Part shown: piece by piece, positions 1-7,226 of the stretch
Layout of the letters: every line of letters starts with the position of its first letter
How positions within the stretch are numbered: position 1 is the stretch's first letter
Origin: Aquificaceae bacterium
GTDB taxonomy: Bacteria > Aquificota > Aquificia > Aquificales > Aquificaceae
Direction: 5' to 3'
Assembly (NCBI GenBank): GCA_015487365.1
Contig: WFPT01000073.1
Span: forward strand, 1 to 9,146
DNA length: 9,146 nt
Made by a program: the position numbers and the translations under genes
Notes under the pieces: model-generated
What the model was told of the DNA's origin: nothing
Database searches by the model: none
What the model saw: only the letters and a program-made list of their open reading frames with translations

Positions 1-223
1 CCTTTGCCCTTTCCCTTGCCACCTCTTTACATATTAAAATCTCACCCAATACACCCGCTTCATCGTATTTAAAACTTAAAACGTCGGTCTCCTCGTCCTT
101 ACCCCTAAACCTTCTGTTTATACTCCTTATGGTCTCTTTATCTACAAAGTTTAAGAGGACCTCACCTTTTACTTTAAAGCTTTCTCTTAGTTTCTTTAAA
201 ATCTCAGTAAGGTCGCTCCCCAA
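1..223 (-). CDS. ybeY: Endoribonuclease YbeY, 5' part (runs off left edge)
   Basis: YbeY is a metal-dependent endoribonuclease for 16S rRNA 3'-end maturation and ribosome quality control. The window holds the first 74 codons plus one base; the C-terminal zinc-binding HGxLH region lies beyond the edge. Visible family signatures are [25 protein letters not shown] (shown here as two blocks: the VD-E-I-x-x-I-N segment near residues 27-36, then [13 protein letters not shown] near 39-51), followed by [16 protein letters not shown] near 59-74. The proposed start is TTG at 221-223, with GGAGG at 233-237 nine bases upstream; no ATG or GTG lies in frame nearby. The gene starts inside the end of fabH (28-nt overlap) in another frame, so it is probably translationally coupled and co-transcribed with rpmF-plsX-fabH. 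Identity is firm; the exact start is inferred. Confidence 0.88.
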   Translation of the reverse strand, partial: MGSDLTEILKKLRESFKVKGEVLLNFVDKETIRSINRRFRGKDEETDVLSFKYDEAGVLGEILICKEVARERAK

Positions 224-1119
224 GTTAGACCCCCTCCCATGGCTGTCAGTAAAACGAGCATCCCCCTTTTAAGCCTTCCCTCCTTCCTTGCCTCATAAAG
301 GGCAATAGGTATGGAGGCCGCGGATGTATTTCCATACCTTTGTATGTTTATATACACCCTTTCCTTTGGTATTCCCAGCTTTTCCATGAGTGAGTTTATT
401 ATCCTAACGTTTGCCTGATGGGGTATGACTAAATCCACGTTCTCCGGTTTTAGGTTTGCCCTCTCCAAGACTTCATGACAGGCTTTGGCCATGTTTATAA
501 CCGCCCTTTTAAACACCTCCCTCCCCTTCATCTTTAAGTAATCGCACCACTCGCAGTATAGGATTTCCCAGTTTCCGTCCGAATACATCACCGAGGAGAT
601 AATCTCCGAATCCGAGTCAGAATTTTCCAAAACTACCGCTCCCGCCCCGTCCCCAAAGAGGACGCAGGTGCTCCTGTCCTTCCAATTTACGATTTGGGAT
701 ATTCTCTCAGCTCCAACCAGTAGGACCCTCCTTGAATTCTTGGTCTTTAAGAGGGAGTTGGCAAGGTGTAGGCCGTATATGAAGCCACTGCAAGCTGCGG
801 ATATGTCAAAGGCATAACCCGATGTCCCCAGTTGCCCCTGTAAGAGGGTTGCGGTTGAGGGGAAGACCATCTGGGGTGTTAAAGTTGCAACGATAGTGGT
901 GTCTATCTCCTGGGGTTTTAGGTTTGCCTCCTTTAAGGCTTCCAAAGAGGCTTTAACCCCCATCTGGGAAACCGATAGGTTCTCCTCTATCCTCCTCTCC
1001 TTTATTCCGGTTCTGGTGGTAATCCATTCGTCGGAGGTATCCACCATCCTTTCAAGGTCAAAGTTTGTTAAAACCTTCCTGGGAATGTAAACCCCTATAC
1101 CCGTTATCTTAGTCCCCAA
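196..1119 (-). CDS. fabH: 3-oxoacyl-ACP synthase III (KAS III)
   Basis: FabH condenses acetyl-CoA with malonyl-ACP to start type II fatty-acid synthesis in the cytoplasm. The 307-aa length is slightly short of the usual ~317. The catalytic triad is visible: Cys110 in DISAACSGF, His234 in VIPHQAN and Asn264 in YGNTSAAS. The N-terminal RTGI block is at 36-39, and a glycine-rich GDGAGAVV lies near 156-163. The start is TTG at 1117-1119, preceded by GAGGT five bases upstream; the resulting N-terminus [11 protein letters not shown] fits the family. It overlaps the plsX end by 11 nt and the ybeY start by 28 nt. The rpmF-plsX-fabH order is a widely conserved cluster. acpP and fabD, often next in other bacteria, are absent and ybeY follows instead. 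Confidence 0.96.
   Translation of the reverse strand: MGTKITGIGVYIPRKVLTNFDLERMVDTSDEWITTRTGIKERRIEENLSVSQMGVKASLEALKEANLKPQEIDTTIVATLTPQMVFPSTATLLQGQLGTSGYAFDISAACSGFIYGLHLANSLLKTKNSRRVLLVGAERISQIVNWKDRSTCVLFGDGAGAVVLENSDSDSEIISSVMYSDGNWEILYCEWCDYLKMKGREVFKRAVINMAKACHEVLERANLKPENVDLVIPHQANVRIINSLMEKLGIPKERVYINIQRYGNTSAASIPIALYEARKEGRLKRGMLVLLTAMGGGLTWGATLLRF
233..237 (-). promoter_or_regulatory. Shine-Dalgarno sequence for ybeY
   Basis: On the minus strand this reads GGAGG, followed by GGGT and then the TTG start at 223 after a nine-base spacer. It lies within the fabH coding sequence. It is the main reason for choosing the TTG start, as no other start codon is near in this frame. Confidence 0.6.
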
Positions 1120-2134
1120 CCCTTACCTCACCCGGTGATAGTTTTTTTATGTTATCCACCAAGATTCTGTTGATGTCTATCCTTAAAAATTCTACCGCAA
1201 CCCTTACCGCGTTCCTTATGGCCTTTGCGTTTGCCCTACCGTGGGTGATTATAACGGGTTTTTTGGCCCCCAAAAGGGGAATACCTCCGTATTCGGAAAA
1301 GTCCGCCTTCTTTAAAAACCTTTTTACCGCGGGTTTTATTAAAAGTGCCCCCAGTTTGGTAATAAAGCTCTTTTTTACCTCATCCATTATCATCTCAACG
1401 ATAGCAAAGCCTAAGCTTTCACTGGCCTTTAAGATGACGTTTCCTACGAAGCCATCGCAAACTATAACGTCAAACTTCCCGTTGTAAATGTCCCTACCCT
1501 CCGCGTTCCCCAGAAAGTTTATCTTGGTTTCCTTTAAGAGGGGGTAGGTTTCCCTCACCAGCTCGTTTCCCTTTCCTTCCTCCTCCCCTATGCTTAAAAT
1601 TCCTACCCTCGGTTTTTCTATCCCCATTATTTCCTTTGCGTAGGTGTGTCCTATTATGGCAAACTGGACCAAGTGCTTTGGTTTTACATCTACGTTTGCT
1701 CCCAAATCCAACAAGAAGGTCCTCCCCTTTGGGTTAGGTAGGGCAACCCCAATAGAGGGCCTTTCTATTCCCTCCTCAGTCCCTATTATAAACTTTCCCA
1801 CCGTTAGAACCGCCCCCGTATTTCCAGCGGAAACTAATCCATCCCCTACCCCTTCCCTTACCAGTTTTGCCCCTACGTATAAGGAGGAATTCTTCTTCTT
1901 TAAAACGGAGGAAGGTTGCTCGTCCATCTCCACCTTCTCTCTGGCATCATAAACTTCTATGTTTGGATTCTTCTCTTCCCCAAACTTTTTTAAGAGGGGG
2001 TAGATTTCCTCCTCCCTTCCCACCAGGATTACCGAATTCCCTTCCCTTGCAGAAAGCACCCCTCCCTTTACTATTTCATAAGGTGCGTAATCCCCCCCTA
2101 AGCAGTCTATGACTATTTTTACCCTTTTTTTCAT
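1109..2134 (-). CDS. plsX: Phosphate acyltransferase PlsX
   Basis: PlsX converts acyl-ACP to acyl-phosphate, the donor for PlsY, and so links fatty-acid synthesis to phospholipid synthesis at the membrane surface. The 341-aa length is typical. Family blocks visible are [11 protein letters not shown] (8-18; most relatives have DAMGGD), SAGNTGA (102-108), RPSIGV (125-130), LLDLGAN (141-147), [11 protein letters not shown] (209-219) with VCDGFVGNV (225-233), and [19 protein letters not shown] (282-300) with NAKAI. The ATG start overlaps the rpmF stop as ATGA (4 nt). Only a weak purine stretch precedes it, so translation probably depends on coupling to rpmF. It overlaps fabH by 11 nt at the other end. 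No key residue appears lost; Cys11 in place of Ala is a mild variant. Confidence 0.96.
   Translation of the reverse strand: MKKRVKIVIDCLGGDYAPYEIVKGGVLSAREGNSVILVGREEEIYPLLKKFGEEKNPNIEVYDAREKVEMDEQPSSVLKKKNSSLYVGAKLVREGVGDGLVSAGNTGAVLTVGKFIIGTEEGIERPSIGVALPNPKGRTFLLDLGANVDVKPKHLVQFAIIGHTYAKEIMGIEKPRVGILSIGEEEGKGNELVRETYPLLKETKINFLGNAEGRDIYNGKFDVIVCDGFVGNVILKASESLGFAIVEMIMDEVKKSFITKLGALLIKPAVKRFLKKADFSEYGGIPLLGAKKPVIITHGRANAKAIRNAVRVAVEFLRIDINRILVDNIKKLSPGEVRVGD
1125..1129 (-). promoter_or_regulatory. Shine-Dalgarno sequence for fabH
   Basis: The minus strand reads GAGGT, then a five-base spacer (AAGGG), then the TTG start. It lies within the last codons of plsX and supports TTG initiation of fabH. 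Confidence 0.6.
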
Positions 2135-2316
2135 TCTACTTCTATTACTTTCCTACCCCTGTATTCACCGCAGTAAGGGCATACCCTGTGGGGTAATATC
2201 ATCTCCCCACAGCTTGGACACTTACTCAGAGAGGGAGGTTTTAACCTTTCAAAAAAGCTTTTTGCCCTCCTTTGGTCCCTCCTCCATTTGGAAGTTTTAG
2301 CCTTTGGAACCGCCAT
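2131..2316 (-). CDS. rpmF: 50S ribosomal protein L32, zinc-binding form
   Basis: L32 is a small protein of the large ribosomal subunit. The 61-aa product begins MAVPKAKTSKWRRDQRRA, the standard L32 N-terminus, with a strongly basic first half. Four cysteines in two CxxC pairs (33/36 and 46/49) form the zinc ribbon of the C+ form, as opposed to the zinc-free paralogue some bacteria use under zinc limitation. It is the first gene after a strong promoter in the 50-bp gap behind der, and its stop codon overlaps plsX as ATGA. No Shine-Dalgarno sequence precedes the ATG. The predicted mRNA leader is only about five bases (AAGCT), so initiation may be near-leaderless, or may use longer read-through transcripts from der. 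Confidence 0.97.
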   Translation of the reverse strand: MAVPKAKTSKWRRDQRRAKSFFERLKPPSLSKCPSCGEMILPHRVCPYCGEYRGRKVIEVE

Positions 2317-2327
2317 AGCTTTAACTT

Positions 2328-2356
2328 ATTATCTTAACTCAGCTCTCCCTTGTCAA
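2328..2356 (-). promoter_or_regulatory. Sigma-70-type promoter for rpmF-plsX-fabH-ybeY
   Basis: On the minus strand a perfect -35 box TTGACA (2351-2356) is followed by exactly 17 bases and then GATAAT (2328-2333), five of six matches to TATAAT. It fills most of the der-rpmF gap. The expected transcription start is the A at about 2321, five bases before the rpmF ATG. This is the best promoter in the window. It indicates that the rpmF cluster is transcribed independently of der, although read-through from der is possible because no terminator is visible. Confidence 0.82.
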
Positions 2357-2366
2357 GTGATTTACC

Positions 2367-3656
2367 TCATACTTTCTTCTCCAACACAATCTTTAAGGGT
2401 GAGTGGTTTATACCCAGCTCTTCGGAGAGGGCCTTTGTTAAAAACCTTTTATAGTTTTCCTTAAAGCATTCGGGGTAGTTGGCCCTTAAAATTAGGGTCG
2501 GAGGCCTTGATGAGCTCTGGAAGGCAAAGTAAATTTTGGTCTCTTTCCTCTGACATTTGGGTGGTCTTTGCCTTTTTAGGACCCTTTCAAGGGCCCTGTT
2601 TATGAAGGAGGTTTTAAAGGTTTTGGTGTAATCTCCATAAACCCTTTCTATCAACTCCATGAGCTCGTTTATCCCTTCCCCCGTTTTTGCGGAGGTAAAA
2701 GCAACGGGTGCGTAGTAGAGGAAGTTTAGCTCCCTTCTAACCAGGTTGTAAAGCTCCTCCCTGCTGTAAGGAGAAAGGTCCATCTTGTTTAGGACCAAAA
2801 CCAGACCCTTGTAACGTCTCTGAACGTATCCCCCGAGCCTTTTATCTTGCCTCGTTATGGGTGAGGTGGCGTCTAAAACCAGGCAAACTACGTCGCTCAG
2901 CTCCACCGCCTTTAAGCTCCTACCCACGGAAAAGAATTCAACACCAAACTCAACCCTTGAAGGTCTCCTTACCCCAGCTGTATCAACCAGTATAAACCTT
3001 TTATCCTTATACTGGAAGGGGATTTCCACCGCATCCCTGGTGGTCCCAGCTGTCGGTGATACTATCACCCTCTCCTTACCTAAGATTTTGTTTATTAGGG
3101 AGGACTTACCCACGTTCGGCTTACCCAAGAAGCAAACCCTTATACCCTCAAACTCCACAGAATCTACCCCAACCCTCCTTACCACCTCCTCCAGAAGCTC
3201 CCTTATTCCCTTCTTGTGGATGGAGGATATAAAGAAGAGCCTTTCAAAGCCCAAGGAGTAAAACTCGTAGCAGTTTTCCTTCAACCTCTCGTTATCCACC
3301 TTATTTACCACCAAGAGGACCTTTTCCTTGTAGGGCTGTAAAATCCTGGCTATTTCCAAGTCCAAGGGGTGGAGACCCTCCTTACAGTCTGTAAAAAAGA
3401 GTATTAAGTTTGCCTCCTTTATCTCCTCTAAAACCCTCTCCCTGATTTTTTTAACTATATCCCCCCCACCTTCCACTATCCCTCCGCTGTCTTCTAACAA
3501 AAACTCCTTGTTTAGGAAGGAAACCTTATGGGCTACTATATCCCTGGTTATACCCGCCTCCTTTTCCACCACACTTAGTCTTTTACCCACCACCGCGTTG
3601 AAGAAGGTAGATTTACCTACGTTCGGTCTCCCAACTATTAAGACCTTTGGGCTCAT
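2367..3656 (-). CDS. der: Ribosome-assembly GTPase Der (EngA)
   Basis: Der is an essential GTPase with two tandem G domains that assists late 50S subunit assembly. In this 429-aa protein, G domain 1 has a P-loop GRPNVGKST (9-17), a G3 motif DSGG (56-59; most relatives have DTGG) and NKVD (118-121). G domain 2 has GKPNVGKSS (178-186), TAGTTRD (202-208), DTAG (225-228) and NKMD (290-293), then a SAKTGEGI G5 region (322-329). A C-terminal KH-like domain follows from about 345, with the conserved RPPTLILRAN and YKRFL segments. The start is ATG at 3654-3656; no Shine-Dalgarno is evident. It diverges from the usp gene across 43 bp. The C-terminus (LKIVLEKKV) looks complete. Confidence 0.97.
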   Translation of the reverse strand: MSPKVLIVGRPNVGKSTFFNAVVGKRLSVVEKEAGITRDIVAHKVSFLNKEFLLEDSGGIVEGGGDIVKKIRERVLEEIKEANLILFFTDCKEGLHPLDLEIARILQPYKEKVLLVVNKVDNERLKENCYEFYSLGFERLFFISSIHKKGIRELLEEVVRRVGVDSVEFEGIRVCFLGKPNVGKSSLINKILGKERVIVSPTAGTTRDAVEIPFQYKDKRFILVDTAGVRRPSRVEFGVEFFSVGRSLKAVELSDVVCLVLDATSPITRQDKRLGGYVQRRYKGLVLVLNKMDLSPYSREELYNLVRRELNFLYYAPVAFTSAKTGEGINELMELIERVYGDYTKTFKTSFINRALERVLKRQRPPKCQRKETKIYFAFQSSSRPPTLILRANYPECFKENYKRFLTKALSEELGINHSPLKIVLEKKV

Positions 3657-3699
3657 CAGTTAAAATTTATGTGCTCTGTTAAATGTTAAAATTCTACCT
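3657..3699. promoter_or_regulatory. Divergent AT-rich intergenic region between der and usp
   Basis: These 43 bp must hold promoters for both the leftward der and the rightward usp operon. Three GTTAAA motifs are visible at 3659, 3678 and 3685; the first and third extend to GTTAAAATT and are 26 bp apart. Rightward, TGTTAAAAT (3684-3692) resembles an extended -10 and would place transcription start at or one base before the usp ATG. Leftward, TAAATT (minus strand, 3664-3669) would place the start next to the der ATG. No good -35 box is visible for either, so the promoter calls are tentative. No Shine-Dalgarno precedes either gene. Confidence 0.5.
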
Positions 3700-4533
3700 A
3701 TGGTGGAGCTGGAAAGGTTGTTAGTAGGTCTTGATGGCTCAAAGGCTTCCCTTAACGCCTTAGACTATGCCCTTGACTTTTCCAAGGCCCTATCCTTACC
3801 CCTTGTAGGAATATTCGTTTTGGACGAAAGGATTTTAGAGGAAGCCCTCCTTTCAGAGGTTGCGGGTATTTTGGGCTTTTCCTATCCGGGGGACTTTTAC
3901 TCAAAGGTTGAAGAGGTTTTGAGGAAGCAGGCCAACCTGGTCCTTGAAGAATTTACCACCAAGGCTAGGAGTGAAGGCTTAGTCTTTTCCACCTACGAGA
4001 CCAGAGGGGTTCCCCATAAAGTCTTGGTGGAGCAGGCCAGGGAAAGGGACGTCCTCTTTTTGGGAAAGAGGGGGAAGAAGGTAGTAGAGGGTTACCTTTT
4101 AGGTAGCACCACCGAAAGGGTGTTAAGGCAAACCAAATCCTTTGTATTCGTTTGCGGTGAAGAAAAGGTTAAAGTGGAAAGGGTTTGCTTAGCCTACGAC
4201 GGAAGGAAGGCAAGTAGAAGGCTACTACCCCTCTTGGACAACCTAAGGAAGGTTTATACCTTTAAAACTTACGTCCTCTTCGTGGATGAAGGCAAAGGGG
4301 AGGTGGAAAAGATTAGGAGGGAGGTGGAGGAAAACTTAGAGGACTTTACCTTCGTGGTGAGGGAGGGCTTTTGCGAGGAGGAAATCCTAAACTTTTGCAA
4401 AGAAGAGGGTATATCTTTACTTATGATGGGGGCCTTTTCAAGGCCAAGGCTTTATGAGTTCTTCTTAGGGAGCACAACCTCCTACCTTTTACAGAACCTT
4501 GAAATACCCTTTATACTGAGCAGGGCCCCTTAA
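3700..4533 (+). CDS. Tandem-domain universal stress protein (UspA family)
   Basis: The 277-aa protein is two fused Usp domains, roughly residues 1-153 and 156-277, a cytoplasmic family often linked to starvation or redox stress. Domain 1 starts ERLLVGLDGSKAS and ends with the ATP-binding signature G-2x-G-9x-GST at Gly122, Gly125 and Gly135-Thr137. Domain 2 repeats the pattern with LAYDGRKAS (164-172) and a degenerate signature at Gly244, Ser247 and Gly257-Thr259, so it may bind nucleotide less well. There is no signal peptide or membrane segment. It heads the rightward operon; its TAA stop overlaps the rlmB ATG by one base (TAATG). The substrate or partner cannot be told. Its promoter arrangement suggests a leaderless message. 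Confidence 0.9.
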   Translation: MVELERLLVGLDGSKASLNALDYALDFSKALSLPLVGIFVLDERILEEALLSEVAGILGFSYPGDFYSKVEEVLRKQANLVLEEFTTKARSEGLVFSTYETRGVPHKVLVEQARERDVLFLGKRGKKVVEGYLLGSTTERVLRQTKSFVFVCGEEKVKVERVCLAYDGRKASRRLLPLLDNLRKVYTFKTYVLFVDEGKGEVEKIRREVEENLEDFTFVVREGFCEEEILNFCKEEGISLLMMGAFSRPRLYEFFLGSTTSYLLQNLEIPFILSRAP

Positions 4534-5237
4534 TGATAATATTTGGGAAGAATCCCGTCTTTGAGCTTTTAAGGGCAAACAAGTTAAAGGTGGATAAGGT
4601 TTATCTTGCCAGCGATTTTAAGCTCTCCTCCTACCAGAGGGAGCTTTTAAAGGGGGTAAAAGTTCAGAGGGTTTCAAGGAAAAAGTTAAAGGAGCTTTCA
4701 AAAACTAAGAAAAACCAGGGAATAGTTGCCATAGTTTCTCCTTATGATTACCTACCGGAGGAGGAAATTTTAAGGGAATGCTTAAAAAAGAAAGGTTTAA
4801 TCCTAATTTTGGACCACATAACCGACCCCCAAAACCTTGGAAACATAATAAGGAGCGGTGAGCAGTTTGGAGTTTGTGGTATATTGATTCCCAAGGATAG
4901 GGCCTGCCTCGTAAATGAAACGGTTATAAAGGCAAGCTCCGGGGCGGTCTTCCACACAAAAATAGCCAAGGTTGTAAATCTCTCCAACTTTATAAGAAGC
5001 TTTAAAAGGGGTGGAGGTTTAATCTTTTCCCTTGAAAGGGGGGGGAAGGACATAAGGGAAGTAGTCTTTTCCTTTCCCATGGCTCTGGTGGTGGGCTCGG
5101 AGGGTGAGGGGGTTTCAAAGAAGCTCTTAGATTTGAGCGATGAGGTAGTTAGCATACCTACCGTTGGTAAGGTAAATTCCCTAAACGTTTCCAGTGCAAC
5201 CGCCATAGCCCTATGGGAAATTTTCAGAAGAAGTTAA
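4533..5237 (+). CDS. rlmB: SpoU/TrmH-family RNA 2'-O-methyltransferase, RlmB-like
   Basis: This is an AdoMet-dependent SPOUT methyltransferase, most like RlmB, which methylates the 2'-OH of a 23S rRNA guanosine (G2251 in E. coli). The 234-aa protein has an N-terminal L30e-like substrate-binding part (1-75), including IFGKNPVFELL and the NQGIVAIV linker motif, then the trefoil-knot domain. Motif 1 is LDHITDPQNLGNIIRSGEQFG with Asn101 and Arg107; motif 2 is LVVGSEGEGVS with Glu190; motif 3 is IPTVGKVNSLNVSSATAIAL with Asn217. All core residues are present. It is joined to usp by TAATG and overlaps trmD by 25 nt. A TrmH-type tRNA target is the alternative; the short N-terminal domain and the SLNVS motif fit RlmB better. 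Confidence 0.87.
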   Translation: MIIFGKNPVFELLRANKLKVDKVYLASDFKLSSYQRELLKGVKVQRVSRKKLKELSKTKKNQGIVAIVSPYDYLPEEEILRECLKKKGLILILDHITDPQNLGNIIRSGEQFGVCGILIPKDRACLVNETVIKASSGAVFHTKIAKVVNLSNFIRSFKRGGGLIFSLERGGKDIREVVFSFPMALVVGSEGEGVSKKLLDLSDEVVSIPTVGKVNSLNVSSATAIALWEIFRRS

Positions 5238-5998
5238 AGTTTTACATAATCACCATATTCCCCCAAATCTTTAACTGCTATTTGCAATTTGGTATAGTTT
5301 CAAAGGCCATAAAGCTTAAAAAGTTGGAGGTTAACGTTCTAAACCTGAGGGACTTTGCCCCAAAGGGTAAGGTAGATGATGAGGCCTTTGGAGGTATATC
5401 GGGTATGGTCTTAAAGGTTGAGCCCCTCTATAAGGCCCTTGAATTTATAAAGGGGAAAGAAAAAGAAACCTTTGTCATCACCACGGAAGCCTACGGTAGG
5501 AAAATAGACCAAAAGCTTTTACTGGAATTAACTGAAAAGGAATGCATATGTGTATTCTGCGGAAGGTATAGGGGTATAGACGAAAGGTTTAACGAATTTG
5601 TGGATTTAAGGGTTTCCTTGGGAGACTTCATCCTTTCGGGGGGGGAAATTCCTGCCCTTGCCCTCGTGGAGGGAACCGCGAGGCTTTTGGAGGGGGTTCT
5701 ATCCGACGAAAGGAGTAAGGAGGAGGACAGCTTCTTTAAGGGTTGGGTCTCCTACCCCGTTTATACGAGGCCCGCAAACTTTAAGGGCCTTGAAGTCCCA
5801 AAGGTTCTCCTATCGGGGAATCACAAACTCATAGAGCTTTGGAAGACCTTTATGAGGGTAAAGAGGACCTACCAATACAGGAGGGAGCTAATACCTGAAA
5901 AACTGAGCAAATTGGAAGAGCTTGCGTTAAAATTGGTAAAGGAGGGTAAAGACTTTGAAGATTTCCTCCCTCTTGCTCAAAAACTGCTACCTGATTGA
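5213..5998 (+). CDS. trmD: tRNA (guanine-N1-)-methyltransferase TrmD
   Basis: TrmD makes m1G37 next to the anticodon, preventing +1 frameshifts. The 261-aa protein has the family core: YIITIFPQIF (11-20), DDEAFGGISGMVLKVEP (55-71), CGRYRGIDER (116-125), SLGDFILSGGE (135-145), EDSF (171-174) and YPVYTRP (181-187), with LLSGNHKLIELW (199-210). The general-base Asp (E. coli Asp169, here Asp172) and Arg154 (here Arg157) are kept. However, the Glu of CGRYEGIDER (E. coli Glu116) is Arg120, and E. coli His180 corresponds to Val183. ATG 5213 lies inside rlmB in another frame (25-nt overlap) with no Shine-Dalgarno, so translational coupling is likely. The usual partners rimM, rplS and rpsP are not adjacent here. 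Confidence 0.95.
   Translation: MGNFQKKLKFYIITIFPQIFNCYLQFGIVSKAIKLKKLEVNVLNLRDFAPKGKVDDEAFGGISGMVLKVEPLYKALEFIKGKEKETFVITTEAYGRKIDQKLLLELTEKECICVFCGRYRGIDERFNEFVDLRVSLGDFILSGGEIPALALVEGTARLLEGVLSDERSKEEDSFFKGWVSYPVYTRPANFKGLEVPKVLLSGNHKLIELWKTFMRVKRTYQYRRELIPEKLSKLEELALKLVKEGKDFEDFLPLAQKLLPD
5941..5945 (+). promoter_or_regulatory. Shine-Dalgarno sequence for pyrC
   Basis: GGAGG followed by a nine-base spacer to the TTG at 5955, all within trmD coding sequence. It supports the TTG start over the next in-frame TTG at 5973, which would remove most of the first beta strand (SSLLLKNCYLIEP). Confidence 0.6.
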
Positions 5999-7226
5999 GC
6001 CCAACTTAGACCTTGAAGGTAGGTTTAACCTGCTGATAGAGGATGGGAGGATAAGGGCCATAACCAAGGAAAGTTTAAGGGCTAAGGAAGTTTTGGACCT
6101 GGAAGGTAAAGTTCTATGTCCCCCCTTTTGCGACCTGCACACCCACACCCGCTACCCTGGGCAAACCTACAAGGAAGAGCCTGAAAGTTTGTGTAAGAGC
6201 GCAATTTCGGGAGGTTTTTCCTACCTACTGGCCATGCCCAACACCAACCCTCCCATGGACGAGCCCGAAAGGGTCTTAGAGGTAGAGGAAACCTTTAAGG
6301 GTATAGGCCTCTGTAAAGTGGTTCAGTCCGCCACTTTAAGTGTTGGAAGGGAGGGGAAAAGGTTGGTGGATTTTTACAAATTCTTAGAAAGGGGAATAAG
6401 GTTTTTTACAGACGATGGCTCCAACCTTCAAGAGCCCGCCCTCATGGAAATGGCCTTAAAGTATTCCAAGGCCTTAGATTTTTTGGTCCTAAACCACTGC
6501 GAGGAAAGGAGCCTTTCCAGGGGTAAGGTGAATGAGGGCTTAGTAAGTGAGGTTTTGGGTATAGAAGGTAGGAAGCCTTCCGCGGAGGAGGTGGTTGTGG
6601 CAAGGGACTGCATACTCTCTTACAGAACGGGGGGGAGGATACACCTTCAACATATAAGCACGGGCCTTTCCGTAAAAATAATAAGATTTTTTAAGGAACT
6701 TGGGGCAAGGGTTAGTGCGGAGGTAAATCCCATACACTTTACCTTAACCCAGGAAAGTGTCTTAAACTTTGGTGCAAGGGCCCTTTTAAACCCACCCCTT
6801 AGGGGTGAGGAGGATCTTGAACTTATAACAGAAGGTATAAGGGATGGGACCATAGACTGTGTAGCCACGGACCATGCTCCCCATCGGTCCTTTGAAAAGG
6901 AGATTTTGCAAGATTCCTTACCTGGTGTAATAGGGCTACAAACCGCCCTACCCTTAACCTTAGAACTTTGGAGGAGGGGGAAGATAAGTTTAAGGAAGGT
7001 GGTTGAGCTCCTTTCCACAAACCCCCTAAGGATTTTGGGAGAAAGGGTCAGGGTTAAGGAGGGGGAGGTGGCAAACTTTGTAGTCTTTGACCCGAACGAG
7101 GAATGGACTTACGAAGAAAAAACTAACCTATCCAAGAGCTCCAACACCCCCTTTTTGGGAAAGAGGTTAAAGGGGAAAGTTGTCCTCCTGGTGAGGGAAG
7201 GAAAGTTAGTCTATAAAGGCACTTGA
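5955..7226 (+). CDS. pyrC: Dihydroorotase, class I (PyrC)
   Basis: Dihydroorotase interconverts carbamoyl-aspartate and dihydroorotate, step three of pyrimidine synthesis. The 423-aa amidohydrolase carries the full metal-ligand set in Aquifex-like spacing: His62 and His64 (DLHTH), Asp153 (FTDDGS), His181 (NHCEE), His233 (QHIS) and Asp306 (ATDHAPH). MPNTNPP (94-100) and the C-terminal ETNLSKSRNTP-type block (here TNLSKSSNTP, 390-399) also fit class I. The usual HLRD/EPG motif reads HTRYPG (64-69). The start is TTG at 5955-5957, with GGAGG (5941-5945) nine bases upstream, inside trmD with a 44-nt overlap. In Aquifex this enzyme assembles with aspartate transcarbamoylase; pyrB is not in the window. 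Confidence 0.95.
   Translation: MKISSLLLKNCYLIEPNLDLEGRFNLLIEDGRIRAITKESLRAKEVLDLEGKVLCPPFCDLHTHTRYPGQTYKEEPESLCKSAISGGFSYLLAMPNTNPPMDEPERVLEVEETFKGIGLCKVVQSATLSVGREGKRLVDFYKFLERGIRFFTDDGSNLQEPALMEMALKYSKALDFLVLNHCEERSLSRGKVNEGLVSEVLGIEGRKPSAEEVVVARDCILSYRTGGRIHLQHISTGLSVKIIRFFKELGARVSAEVNPIHFTLTQESVLNFGARALLNPPLRGEEDLELITEGIRDGTIDCVATDHAPHRSFEKEILQDSLPGVIGLQTALPLTLELWRRGKISLRKVVELLSTNPLRILGERVRVKEGEVANFVVFDPNEEWTYEEKTNLSKSSNTPFLGKRLKGKVVLLVREGKLVYKGT

Noticed and set aside
2857..3261. A 134-codon plus-strand frame opposite der
   Set aside because: It is antisense to the second G domain of der, is Ser/Thr/Leu-rich, has no recognisable motif, and lacks a ribosome site.
4748..5206. A 152-codon open frame on the minus strand opposite rlmB
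   Set aside because: It lies wholly antisense to a gene with all SPOUT motifs intact; its product is low-complexity and unlike any family I know. Purine-loaded coding strands leave few stops on the opposite strand.
5755..5775. Apparent loss of the TrmD catalytic Asp (WVSYPVYTRP where E. coli has LLDCPHYTRP)
   Set aside because: Counting from Arg157 shows that the general base aligns with Asp172 in EDSF, which is conserved; the changed position is E. coli Asp177, not Asp169.
6647..7018. A 123-codon minus-strand frame opposite pyrC
   Set aside because: It is a shadow of the dihydroorotase catalytic region, with no family features and no promoter or ribosome site.
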